Positions 41,302 through 49,715 of a stretch of 64,000 bases of DNA are shown here, piece after piece. Origin of the DNA: Verrucomicrobiota bacterium (GTDB lineage Bacteria; Verrucomicrobiota; Verrucomicrobiia; Opitutales; Opitutaceae); the NCBI GenBank assembly GCA_023432225.1, contig JAEYUW010000046.1:172303-236302 (forward strand), given 5' to 3'. Made by a program: the position numbers and the translations under genes. A model generated the notes under the pieces. That model had not been told where the DNA came from and ran no database searches. It saw nothing but the letters and a program-made list of their open reading frames with translations. Each line of letters starts with the position of its first letter. Position 1 is the stretch's first letter.

Positions 41302-43314
41302 TTACCAGTCGATGCGCACGCCGGCGCGCCAGGTCCGCGGCGCGGCGTAGCTCGTCAGGCCGTTGGCGGCGCGCGCGACGGGCAGTGCGACGTCGGTGGC
41401 GTTGTCGAGCGAGACCGTGATCGCGGTGCATTCGGTGATGCGGCCGGCGAGATGCAGATCGAGCACGCCGGCGGCGCCGAGGGTGAGCGTGTTCTCGTCG
41501 TCTTCGAACTGGCGACCGATCCACCGGCCTTGCGCGCGGAGACTCCAGTCGCGAGAGAGCGCGAGTTGCACACCGCCGGTAACGACGTGGCAAGGAGCTT
41601 GGGCGAGACGTTTGCCGACGAGCGAAAACTGGCTGGCAGAGCGAGTGATCTCGGAGTCACTCCAGAGCCAGGCGGCGTCGAGCGAGAGTCGCGGGTGGGC
41701 CGTCCAGCGGAAGCGTGCTTCGGTCCCGTGCACGACGATGCGGTCGAGATTGCGTCGTTCGCGCGAGACGAGTGCGGGAGAGGACGCGAGCGTCACGTTG
41801 CCCACGGCATCGTCGAGACGGTTGACGAATCCCGTGATGCCTGCCGTGAGCGGGCCGGCGCGATAGTCGGCGCCGATTTCTGCGCCGAGGAGAGTTTCGG
41901 GGCGGAGTGTGGGATTGGCTTCGGTGTTGACGTTGCCGACGCGGAACGGGCGGTAGAGCTCGTTGAGAGTCGGCACGCGGAACGCGCGGTAAGCGGCGAC
42001 GCGGGTTCGCCAACGTTCGCCAGGTGACCACACGAGGCCGGCGTTTGCGCTCCATGTCGCGCCGGAGCGATCGGCGAAGATGTCGGCGCGTGTCGGCGCG
42101 CCGGTGGTGCGGTTGACTTCGCGACGCGCTCCATCGGCGAGTTGCCAGCCATCGGCGCGCATACCGAGGGCGCCGCGCCAGTGCGGCGAGAGACGGCGCT
42201 CGTGCGAAGCGAAGATGCCGCCGAGTGATTGCGTGCCGCCGGCGAAGCGACGGCGCGTGAAGCTGCCGTTGGAAAACAAAAAATCTTCGCGCGTCTCGCC
42301 CCGCACGCGGCGCAAGTCCGCGCCTGCGGTCGTGCGGTTATCCTCCTCGCGCCATTCGACGGTGAAGGCGGCGCCGGCGGCGGTGGCGGGCACGTCGAAC
42401 TGATCGTTGGCGGGCGTCTCCGTCGCTCGGTCGAGCGGGACGGAGGTGAACGTGCTGCGAAACGTCTGGTCCTGTCCGTAGAGGACAAGTTGCCAATCGC
42501 GCGCGGTCGCGGCGCCGCGGAGCGTGAGAGCGGCGAAGTTTTGTCGCGTGGCGTTGTGCTGGCCGATGGTGCCGTTGATGCGATCGTCGGTGAAGTGGCG
42601 CAGCGTCAGCGTTGCTTCGATGGGCCCGAGTGAACGTTGCGCGCGCAGCTGAATGGTTTCGTGATCGCTCGCGAGCGGCACGTCGACCGCGCCGCGATTG
42701 GCGGACGCGAGCGGGTGATAGCCGTCGGTGCGAAACGCGCGGGCGTCCACCCGCAGCGCGGTGCGCCCGGCATTGGCGCCGGCGCTGAATTCGCCACGCC
42801 ACGTATCTCGTCCGCCGATCTCCGCGAGCAGCGCGCCACCTGCGCGGGCGATCGGCGCGGAGATCAGAGCGATCGTGCCACCGAGCGCGGCATTGCCCCA
42901 GGCGCCGGAGCCGCCGCCACGCGCGATCTCGGCGGAGGCGAGTGAGAGCGAGGGAACTTGCGACCACTGCACCCAGCCGCTGAACGGATCGTTGAGCGGC
43001 ACGCCGTCGAGGAGCACGAGCGAACGACTTGCGCCGCTCGGACCGATGCCGCGCAGCGAGACGCCTTGCGCGGTGGGGTGCGCGGCAAGGCTGTCGGTGC
43101 GGCGAAACAGGCTGAAGGCCGGGTCAGCGCGCAGCGCGGCGTCGACGGACGGCACGCGCGTGAGCTGGCCCGGTTCGAATCGCGTCGTGGCGACTGCGTC
43201 GGAAGCGATTGATGAGCCGCGCGCGGCGTTGACGGCGAATGGCGGCAGTGTCGTGACCGTTTGAGCGGACACGACGCCGACCAGCATTAGCCCGAGCCAA
43301 GCGCGACGCAGCAT
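41302..43314 (-). CDS. TonB-dependent outer-membrane receptor (BtuB-like)
   Basis: 670 residues with a signal peptide (RRAWLGLMLVGVVSA). Plug domain: VPSVDAALRADPAFSLFRR, GVSLRGIGPSGASRSLVLLDGVPLNDP, SAEIARGGGSGAWGNAALGGTI, all classic BtuB/Cir-type plug motifs. A 22-strand barrel follows (TNRLDD.. RAYRAFRVPTLNELYRPF), ending YAAPRTWRAGVRIDW with a terminal aromatic. Ligand unknown: it could be a cobamide, siderophore or oligosaccharide. No cobalamin riboswitch is visible upstream. It diverges from the GH44 gene. Confidence 0.92.
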   Translation of the reverse strand: MLRRAWLGLMLVGVVSAQTVTTLPPFAVNAARGSSIASDAVATTRFEPGQLTRVPSVDAALRADPAFSLFRRTDSLAAHPTAQGVSLRGIGPSGASRSLVLLDGVPLNDPFSGWVQWSQVPSLSLASAEIARGGGSGAWGNAALGGTIALISAPIARAGGALLAEIGGRDTWRGEFSAGANAGRTALRVDARAFRTDGYHPLASANRGAVDVPLASDHETIQLRAQRSLGPIEATLTLRHFTDDRINGTIGQHNATRQNFAALTLRGAATARDWQLVLYGQDQTFRSTFTSVPLDRATETPANDQFDVPATAAGAAFTVEWREEDNRTTAGADLRRVRGETREDFLFSNGSFTRRRFAGGTQSLGGIFASHERRLSPHWRGALGMRADGWQLADGARREVNRTTGAPTRADIFADRSGATWSANAGLVWSPGERWRTRVAAYRAFRVPTLNELYRPFRVGNVNTEANPTLRPETLLGAEIGADYRAGPLTAGITGFVNRLDDAVGNVTLASSPALVSRERRNLDRIVVHGTEARFRWTAHPRLSLDAAWLWSDSEITRSASQFSLVGKRLAQAPCHVVTGGVQLALSRDWSLRAQGRWIGRQFEDDENTLTLGAAGVLDLHLAGRITECTAITVSLDNATDVALPVARAANGLTSYAAPRTWRAGVRIDW

Positions 43315-43788
43315 GGGCGGCGAATGAACGCGCGCGGTGCGGGAAAGCCAATGGGATACTGGCACGCCGCCGCGAGTTGGGCCCACCGTGTTGGTGCAGG
43401 TGCCGGGCGCGCTGATTGGGCCGGGGCACAATAGCGTGACGACCTCGCCTGATGGTCGTGATGACGTGAGGGTGTTTCACGCTTGGGACCGCGAACGCGT
43501 GGCGCGGCGTCTGTTCGTCGCACGATCAAATGAGCGGAGCGCGGCCTGCAGGTGCGGCTGCAAGTGTTCACGCAGGGCCTGACGCAGCGCGCGGGTGGGG
43601 CGATCGGCGAAGGGAGGCGCGCCGTTCTGCTAGCGACGCGCGACGTCCGGTGTGCGGCGCAAGACGAACGTGTTTCATGAATTATTTAAATGTTTGATGG
43701 TTAGCTATTTGTTTAGCCGAAAGGCGAATAGTCGTTCGTCGCAAGCCAGTGGCTCACTGCGCCGCGCGCGGCCTCACTGCGCGCGCTT
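43315..43788. other. Divergent intergenic region between TonB receptor and GH44
   Basis: 474 bp with no gene. An AT-rich stretch at 43677-43716 (ATGAATTATTTAAATGTTTG...) stands out from the GC-rich surroundings and probably carries promoters for one or both genes. No defined operator was found. Confidence 0.5.
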
Positions 43789-46700
43789 ATGATACGTCTG
43801 TTGCAATACCTGCGCTCCTCCTGGGGGGCGATTCACACGCGGGGCTTCGAGCGCCGCTTTCTCTCAAGAGTCTTTTCCTTGCTGGCCGTGATCGCGTTCC
43901 ACGCGGCATTGCCGGAGGCGCACGCCGAATACCGTCCGCCGCTGCCAACGATCGGCGAGTTCAAGGCCGACACCGTCACGAATGCGACGATCCGCCTCGG
44001 CGAGTCGTCCACACTCACTTGGGCAATCGGCGACGCCACGAAGATCACGATCGATCAAGGCATCGGCGAAGTCACCAACCTGCCGAGCGTGCAGGTGACG
44101 CCGACGCAAACGACGGTCTACACGCTCACCGCATCGAACTCCCGCGGCTCGCGCACGGCGCGCGCGCGGGTGACCGTGGTCGTGCCACCGCCGGTGATCT
44201 CGTCGTTCACTGCGACTCCTGCGACGGTGACCCTCGGCGGCGCCGCGACGCTCGCGTGGGACGTGGCGGGCGCCACGTCGGTGAGCATCAATAACGGCGT
44301 CGGCGTCGTCACGGGCAGCAGCAGCGTGTCCGTGAGCCCGACCAAGACGACGACCTACACGCTCACGGCCAAGAACGCCAGTGGCTCGGTCACGGCCTCG
44401 ACCAAAGTCACGGTCGTGGTGCCGCTGCCAGTCATCGCTTCGTTCGCTGCGGCGCCTGAATCGATACCGCTCGGTGGCTCGGCGACGCTGAGCTGGAACG
44501 TGTCCGGCGCGACGTCGGTTTCGATCAACAACGGTGTCGGTGTCGTTACCGCCAGCAGCGTTTCGGTCAGCCCGACAAAAACGACGACTTACACGCTCAC
44601 CGCGAAGAACGCGGGCGGCTCCGTCACGGCGACGGCTAAGGTCACGGTGGTGGTTCCGCCGCCGGTGATTTCGTCTTTCTCGGCGGCGCCGTCGAGCATC
44701 ACCGCGGGCCAATCGAGCACGTTGAGCTGGTCGGTGTCCGGCGCGACTTCGGTTTCCATCAATAACGGCGTCGGCACCGTCACCGGTTCGAGCGTCGCCG
44801 TCAGCCCCGCGCAAACCACGACCTACACGCTGACGGCCAAGAACGCCGGCGGCTCGGTCACGGCCACCACGCGCGTCACCGTTGCGGTGGCGCCGCCGGT
44901 CATCTCCTCGTTCAGCGCGTCCCCGGCGTCCATCACGGCCGGGCAGGCGAGCACGCTGAGCTGGAATGTCTCCGGCGCGACTTCGCTCGCGATCGACAAT
45001 GGCGTCGGCACGGTCTCCGGCTCCAGCGTCAGCGTATCGCCGACGGCCTCCACGACTTATACGCTCACCGCGCGCAACAGCGCCGGCACGGTCACGGCTT
45101 CGACTTCGGTCGCCGTCACGACCTCCACGGGCGGCATGAAATACCAGGTCGCCTACGACTCGGCGCTGCTCGGCTCGTGGATTCGCTCGTGCTGGGAATC
45201 GGAAACCGCGCCGATCTACAGCAACTTCGCGGCCGAAGCGCCGGGCCGCACTGGTCACGCCATCGAAGTCCGCTACAGCGCCGAAAACGGCAGCAACGCC
45301 TTCGGCCTCGCCGATCGCAAACCGGGTTGGGACACGCAGGACAAATACCTGAACGAGTTCCGCACGATCGAATTCGACCTCTACGTCGACGCCGACTCCA
45401 CCGGCATGGAGAACCTCGAGATCATGTTCGAGGACGCGTTCCTCTCCGACGACGCCAAGCTCGTCGACTTCATCCCCGGTTGGGCGCAGCTGACGCCGGC
45501 CGAGCGCGTGAACCGCTGGTTCCACGTCACGATCGATATCGCGTCGCTCCACCCGAAGATCATCCGCTTCCACCAGTTCCTGTTCTTCAACAACGGCGGT
45601 CCCGATTCGCAGCCGCATTTCCGGATGGCGAATGTGCGCGTCGGCTACGTCGACGATCTCGTCGCACCGGTCGTGACGTTCCAGTCTGCGACGCCGTCGG
45701 TCAGCTACGACGCGATGACGCTCGCGTTCACGACGAATGAGTTCGCGCGTTTCCGCGTCGAATACGGCCGCACCGGATACACCGAGACGTTCGAAGGTCC
45801 CGGCGATTGGGACGGCTGGGTCACTGCGCACAGCGCGACGCTGCCCGGCTTGGTGCCCGGCGTGACGTATCAGTATCGCATCGTCGCGTTCGATCACCGC
45901 ACCGAGCCCGACGCGCAGCCGAACTATGGCTACTACACCGGCACGTTCACGATGCCGCCGGCGCCGACCACGCCGCCGATCCTCTCCGGCCTCGCGGCGA
46001 CGGCCATCACCGGCAACAGCGCCACGCTCGTCTGGCAAACCAACCGTCCGACGAAGGCGCGCCTCGTTTACCACAAGGTCGGCGGCGCCGAACTCGTGCG
46101 CACATTCGACGACTACGCGCTCAGCCGCAGCTCGCTCGCGGACCTGCTCGAGCCGAACACGACCTACCAAGGCGCGGTGACCGTCACCGACGCGTTCAAC
46201 CTCAGCACGTCGCAGGAAATCGCGTTCACGACCAACGCGGCCGGCCAGCCGACCGTCACGATCGCGGTGAATCCGGCGCAGACGCATCCGATCTCACCGT
46301 GGATTTACGGCATGAACTTCTACCAGGAGACGGCCGACCAAGTGCGCAACCTGACGTTCAATCGTCAGGGCGGCAACCGCTGGACGGCCTACAACTGGGA
46401 GAACAACGCCTCGAACAGCGGCGCCGATTGGGGCCCTTACAGCAACGACAACTTCCTGGGCGGCGACACGATCGTGCCCGCGGAAGCCGTTCGCTCGCGT
46501 GTCGCCGAAGACCGCGCGCGTAACAGCGCGAGCCTCATCTCGGTGCAGATGCAGGGCTACGTGGCCGCCGACAAAAACGGCCTCGTCGACATCCACGCGC
46601 CCAACTACCTGAGCGAGCGCTTCAAGCCGGTCGTTTACCGCAAGGGCACGGCGTTCACTTCCACGCCGTCGACCACCGACAACGCCGTCTACATGGACGA

Positions 46701-47760
46701 GTTCATCTGGGCGCTGCGCGGCAAGTTCCCGACGAACATCTACTCGGATCCTGCCACGCCGACCTTCGTGTCGCTCGACAACGAGCCCGACCTCTGGTCG
46801 CTCACGCACCCGCAGATCCAGCCGCAGCATCCGACCGCGGCGTCGTTCATCGAGAAATCGGTCGCGCTCGCGCGCGCGGTGAAGGACGTCGATTCGTCGA
46901 TCAAGATCTTCGGCCCAGTGAACTACGGCATCAGCGGCTTCATTAACTGGCAGGGCAGCCCCGGCTACACGGAAGACTATTGGTTCATGGACCAATACCT
47001 CCAGGCGATGAAAGCCGCGTCCGACAGCGCCGGCCAGCGCTTGCTCGATGTCTTCGACTTCCACTGGTATTCGGAAGCCTACGCGGGCAACACCCGCATC
47101 ATCTCGCTCAGCTCGCCGAATCTGAACGCCGAGCAAATCCAGGAAATCGTGCAGAGCCCGCGCTCGTTGTGGGACCCGACCTATGCGGAAAATTCCTGGA
47201 TCGTGAGCTACTTCGGTGGCCCGGTGCGCATTCTCCCGCGCCTCGAGGCGAAGATCGCCGCCGGTTTCCCCGGCACGAAGCTCGCCATCACCGAATACGA
47301 CAACGGCGGTCACAACCACATCGCCGGCGCGATCGCGCAAGCCGACAACCTCGGTGTCTTCGGCGCGCACGGTGTCTTCGCCGCCAACTACTGGCCGCTG
47401 GCGCAGAGCTATCCGTTCGTGCAAGGCGCGTTCAAGATGTATCGCGACTACGACGGCAACCTCGGCAGCTTCGGCGACATCTCCGTTGCCGCGACGTCGA
47501 GCAACATCGCGAAGGTCGCCGCCTACGTCAGCCGCGATTCGAACAACCCGAATCGCCTGGTGATTGTGGTGATCAACCGCTCGTTCACGGCGGAGGACGT
47601 TTCGTTCAACGGCCTCGCTGCGAGCGGCAACGCGAAGGTTTACCGCATGGAGACGAACAAGTCGTCGCCGGTGTTTGTCGGCGAGGTGCCGGTGAACCTG
47701 AGCAACTGGGTCATCTCGCTCCCGGCGCTCAGCGTCTCGACGATCGAGATCACGCCGTAA
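43789..47760 (+). CDS. Secreted GH44 glycanase with five Ig-like and two FN3-like domains
   Basis: 1323 residues. Signal peptide to about residue 46 (ALPEAHA). Five ~80-residue Ig-like repeats, each with P.I.SF.A.P and SVSINNGVG and ending TTTYTLTAKN, cover about 50-450. A beta-sandwich region follows (450-630), then two fibronectin-III-like domains (FRVEYGRTGYTETF; KARLVYHKVGG). The GH44 catalytic domain is from about 825, with YGMNFY, NRQGGNRWTAYNWENNAS, acid/base E999 in SLDNEPDLW and nucleophile E1169 in AITEYDNGG. GH44 enzymes cut xyloglucan, CMC or related beta-glucans. A terminator follows. Confidence 0.93.
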   Translation: MIRLLQYLRSSWGAIHTRGFERRFLSRVFSLLAVIAFHAALPEAHAEYRPPLPTIGEFKADTVTNATIRLGESSTLTWAIGDATKITIDQGIGEVTNLPSVQVTPTQTTVYTLTASNSRGSRTARARVTVVVPPPVISSFTATPATVTLGGAATLAWDVAGATSVSINNGVGVVTGSSSVSVSPTKTTTYTLTAKNASGSVTASTKVTVVVPLPVIASFAAAPESIPLGGSATLSWNVSGATSVSINNGVGVVTASSVSVSPTKTTTYTLTAKNAGGSVTATAKVTVVVPPPVISSFSAAPSSITAGQSSTLSWSVSGATSVSINNGVGTVTGSSVAVSPAQTTTYTLTAKNAGGSVTATTRVTVAVAPPVISSFSASPASITAGQASTLSWNVSGATSLAIDNGVGTVSGSSVSVSPTASTTYTLTARNSAGTVTASTSVAVTTSTGGMKYQVAYDSALLGSWIRSCWESETAPIYSNFAAEAPGRTGHAIEVRYSAENGSNAFGLADRKPGWDTQDKYLNEFRTIEFDLYVDADSTGMENLEIMFEDAFLSDDAKLVDFIPGWAQLTPAERVNRWFHVTIDIASLHPKIIRFHQFLFFNNGGPDSQPHFRMANVRVGYVDDLVAPVVTFQSATPSVSYDAMTLAFTTNEFARFRVEYGRTGYTETFEGPGDWDGWVTAHSATLPGLVPGVTYQYRIVAFDHRTEPDAQPNYGYYTGTFTMPPAPTTPPILSGLAATAITGNSATLVWQTNRPTKARLVYHKVGGAELVRTFDDYALSRSSLADLLEPNTTYQGAVTVTDAFNLSTSQEIAFTTNAAGQPTVTIAVNPAQTHPISPWIYGMNFYQETADQVRNLTFNRQGGNRWTAYNWENNASNSGADWGPYSNDNFLGGDTIVPAEAVRSRVAEDRARNSASLISVQMQGYVAADKNGLVDIHAPNYLSERFKPVVYRKGTAFTSTPSTTDNAVYMDEFIWALRGKFPTNIYSDPATPTFVSLDNEPDLWSLTHPQIQPQHPTAASFIEKSVALARAVKDVDSSIKIFGPVNYGISGFINWQGSPGYTEDYWFMDQYLQAMKAASDSAGQRLLDVFDFHWYSEAYAGNTRIISLSSPNLNAEQIQEIVQSPRSLWDPTYAENSWIVSYFGGPVRILPRLEAKIAAGFPGTKLAITEYDNGGHNHIAGAIAQADNLGVFGAHGVFAANYWPLAQSYPFVQGAFKMYRDYDGNLGSFGDISVAATSSNIAKVAAYVSRDSNNPNRLVIVVINRSFTAEDVSFNGLAASGNAKVYRMETNKSSPVFVGEVPVNLSNWVISLPALSVSTIEITP

Positions 47761-47813
47761 GCGTTCGTTGCGCTGTTTCGAGATACCGGATGGTGCTCCG
47801 GTCTCTCGCTTCC

Positions 47814-47845
47814 CCGGCCGGCCCGCAAGGGTCGGCCGGTTTTAT
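47814..47845 (+). terminator. Terminator of the GH44 gene
   Basis: CCGGCCG...CGGCCGG, 7-bp stem with an inner CCC/GGG extension, followed by TTTTATTT. Confidence 0.8.
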
Positions 47846-47890
47846 TTGGCGGGCGCCGCAGCGCACCTCACTGAGCGCGTAACGCGCCGT

Positions 47891-47952
47891 GTAGCGGAAA
47901 CCGTGAGGTTGTCGCGAGTGACGAGGCGCGAAATTCTCACGAACTCCGCTAC
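47891..47952. repeat. GTAG-family palindrome, AATTCCGCTAC type
   Basis: GTAGCGGA and TCCGCTAC close the element; CGCGAAATTCTCACGAACTCCGCTAC matches the right end of 5539-5603. The inner part pairs CCGTGAG with CTCACG. Confidence 0.8.
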
Positions 47953-47973
47953 CACACGGCGGCAGAGCGCCAT

Positions 47974-48029
47974 GGTGGAGCGGATTGAACCCAATCCGCT
48001 CCGAACGCGTTGAGGTCAACGCGTTCCCC
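47974..48029. repeat. GGTGGA-bounded double-hairpin element (copy 2)
   Basis: GAGCGGATTG-AACC-CAATCCGCTC and GAACGCGTTGA-GG-TCAACGCGTTC behind a GGTG start. The layout is as at 379-434, but the stem bases are changed on both sides of each stem, so pairing is kept. Confidence 0.8.
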
Positions 48030-48045
48030 TTTCCCGTCGAATCGA

Positions 48046-49518
48046 TCAGCTGAACAGCTGCAGAATCTTCGAGGGGAACAGGCCGAAGAGGACGATCAGG
48101 ACGCTGGCGATCAGGAGGACGAGGCCGGCTTGCACCGGGACGTCGATCTTGGCCGTGGCGTTTTCCTTCGGCGCGACGACGAGCGCCTGCTTCAGAATCA
48201 TCAAGTAATAGTAGAGACCGACGGCGCTGAGCGCGATGGCGGCGAGCGTGAGCCAGCCTACCGGGCCGTTGAGTCCCGCGAGCTTCAGCGTGGAGGCGAA
48301 GACGGCGAATTTGCCGAAGAAGCCGGCCAGCGGCGGCACGCCGGCGAGCGAGAGCACGAAGACGGCGAGGCAGCCTGCGAGCAGCGGCGAGCGCTTGTAG
48401 AGGCCTGCGAGGTCGGTGAGGTCCTGGCAGCGGCCAGCGCGTTCGACGATCGCGATGACGCCGAAGCAGCCGACGGTCGCGAGACCGTAGGTGGCGGCGT
48501 AGTAGAACACCGGGCCGGGGCCCGCGCGGCCGGCGGCGACGACGCCGAGCAGCATGGCGCCCGCGTGTGCGATGGCCGAGTAGGCGAGCAGGCGGCGGAC
48601 GTTCGATTGGGCGAGCGCGGCGAAATTACCGACGAAGAGCGAGGCCAGCGCGAGCAGCGCGACCATGGGCGTCCAACCGACGACCAGCGGCAGTTCGCTG
48701 ACGCGGCCAAAGGTGAAGCCGAGGCCGGGCCAGAGCAGTCGCAGGAAGAGCGCGAAGCCGGCGAGTTTCGAAGCCGAGGCGATGAGCGCGGCGGAGGAGG
48801 CCGGCGCGCCTTGATAGGCATCGGGCGCCCAGAGGTGGAAGGGCGCGGCGGCGGCTTTGTAGCCGAAGCCGACGATGATCATCGCGAGCGCCACGACCAC
48901 GAGCGGCGTCATGCCTTGCGAAAGCTGGATGGCGATGACGGGCAGGTCGATCGAGCCGGTGGCGCCGTAGAGCAGGCTGAAGCCGAAGAGGAGGAACGCG
49001 GCCGACATCGCACCGAAGAGGAAATACTTCAGCGCGGCTTCGGCGGATTGTGGCGAGGATTTGTCCCAGCCGGCGAGAACGTAGAGCGCGAGGCTCGCGA
49101 GTTCGAGGGCGAGGAAGGCGACGAGGAGTTGTTGTGCGCCCGCCATGAGCGTGAAGCCGGCGGACGAGAGCAGGAGGATCGCGACGTATTCGGCCGGGTG
49201 GCGGAGCGTGACGGCGCCGTGGAGCAGGCCGAGCGTGAGGCCGGCGAGCACGAGGACGCCGAGGCGCGCGGCGAGTGTGAGCTGGTCCAGCGAGAAGACG
49301 CCACCGAAGACCGGGCCGCCGATGCCGGCGTTGATCGAGGCGTAGAGCGCCGCGACGATCGCGATCAGCCCGAAGAAGACGGCCGAGCTGAGGCGTTGCG
49401 CGGAAGTTTTCTTCCGGCCGGTGGCGAGGTCGAAGCCCAGCACGACCAGCGCACCGATGGTGAGGTTGATTTCGGGCAGGAAGGCCCGTCCGAGTTCAGC
49501 GTAGCTCAAAGCGTTCAT
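48046..49518 (-). CDS. nuoN: NADH-quinone oxidoreductase subunit N
   Basis: 490 residues, about 14 membrane helices, an antiporter-like proton-pumping subunit of complex I. AFFLLFGFSLLYGATGS, PFHLWAPDAYQGAPASSAALI (with the conserved His and Pro-Asp-x-Tyr) and the following LASASKLAGFALFLRLLW hold the key Lys residues. It is last in the nuo operon. AAGGAGGTGCCTC-ATG is one of the few perfect Shine-Dalgarno sites in the window. The start overlaps the stop of the repeat-derived small frame 49515-49715. Confidence 0.95.
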   Translation of the reverse strand: MNALSYAELGRAFLPEINLTIGALVVLGFDLATGRKKTSAQRLSSAVFFGLIAIVAALYASINAGIGGPVFGGVFSLDQLTLAARLGVLVLAGLTLGLLHGAVTLRHPAEYVAILLLSSAGFTLMAGAQQLLVAFLALELASLALYVLAGWDKSSPQSAEAALKYFLFGAMSAAFLLFGFSLLYGATGSIDLPVIAIQLSQGMTPLVVVALAMIIVGFGYKAAAAPFHLWAPDAYQGAPASSAALIASASKLAGFALFLRLLWPGLGFTFGRVSELPLVVGWTPMVALLALASLFVGNFAALAQSNVRRLLAYSAIAHAGAMLLGVVAAGRAGPGPVFYYAATYGLATVGCFGVIAIVERAGRCQDLTDLAGLYKRSPLLAGCLAVFVLSLAGVPPLAGFFGKFAVFASTLKLAGLNGPVGWLTLAAIALSAVGLYYYLMILKQALVVAPKENATAKIDVPVQAGLVLLIASVLIVLFGLFPSKILQLFS

Positions 49519-49715
49519 GAGGCACCTCCTTCAATCGGGCGGAGGGTGGGCCACAAAAGGCACAGAAGGCTCAGAAGATTCAGGGAGGGCCACGAAGAAC
49601 ACGAAAAGTTCAGCGCCGATGCGGGCATGGCGACCGCGCGGCTATAGCCGCCAGACAGATGCACGGTGCCGTCGGGCGTTTGGTGTTTTTTGTGGCCAAT
49701 GGATTGGAAACTCAT
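49515..49715 (-). CDS. Repeat-derived small ORF joining nuoM2 and nuoN
   Basis: 66 codons. Starts MSFQSIGHKKHQTPDGTVH, ends RPIEGGAS. Its ATG overlaps the nuoM2 stop (ATGA) and its stop overlaps the nuoN ATG (ATGA). GGGAGGTGCGTC-ATG is a good Shine-Dalgarno. The N-terminal half is similar to the frame at 52740-52931 (shared H-x-K-H-x-x-P-x-G-T and Y-x-R-A-V), because both are copies of one dispersed repeat. Whether the peptide has a role is unknown; translation of it seems likely from the coupling. Confidence 0.45.
   Translation of the reverse strand: MSFQSIGHKKHQTPDGTVHLSGGYSRAVAMPASALNFSCSSWPSLNLLSLLCLLWPTLRPIEGGAS
49545..49702. repeat. GCCACAAAAGGC...TTTTTTGTGGC dispersed repeat, copy 1
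   Basis: The ends GCCACAAAAGGCACAGAAGG and TTTTTTGTGGCC are inverted with respect to each other. A second block, GGCCACGAAGAACACGAAAAG, and a central hairpin GCGGCTATAGCCGC (49638-49651) follow the same order as in copy 2 at 52752-52914. Confidence 0.85.

Noticed and set aside
43315..43788. Cobalamin or TPP riboswitch upstream of the BtuB-like receptor
   Set aside because: No B12-box-like or thi-box-like sequence or suitable stem set was found on the minus strand leader.
43950..45130. Tandem DNA repeats that could look like a CRISPR or satellite array
   Set aside because: Unit length is about 230 bp and in frame; the repeats encode Ig-like domains of the GH44 protein.
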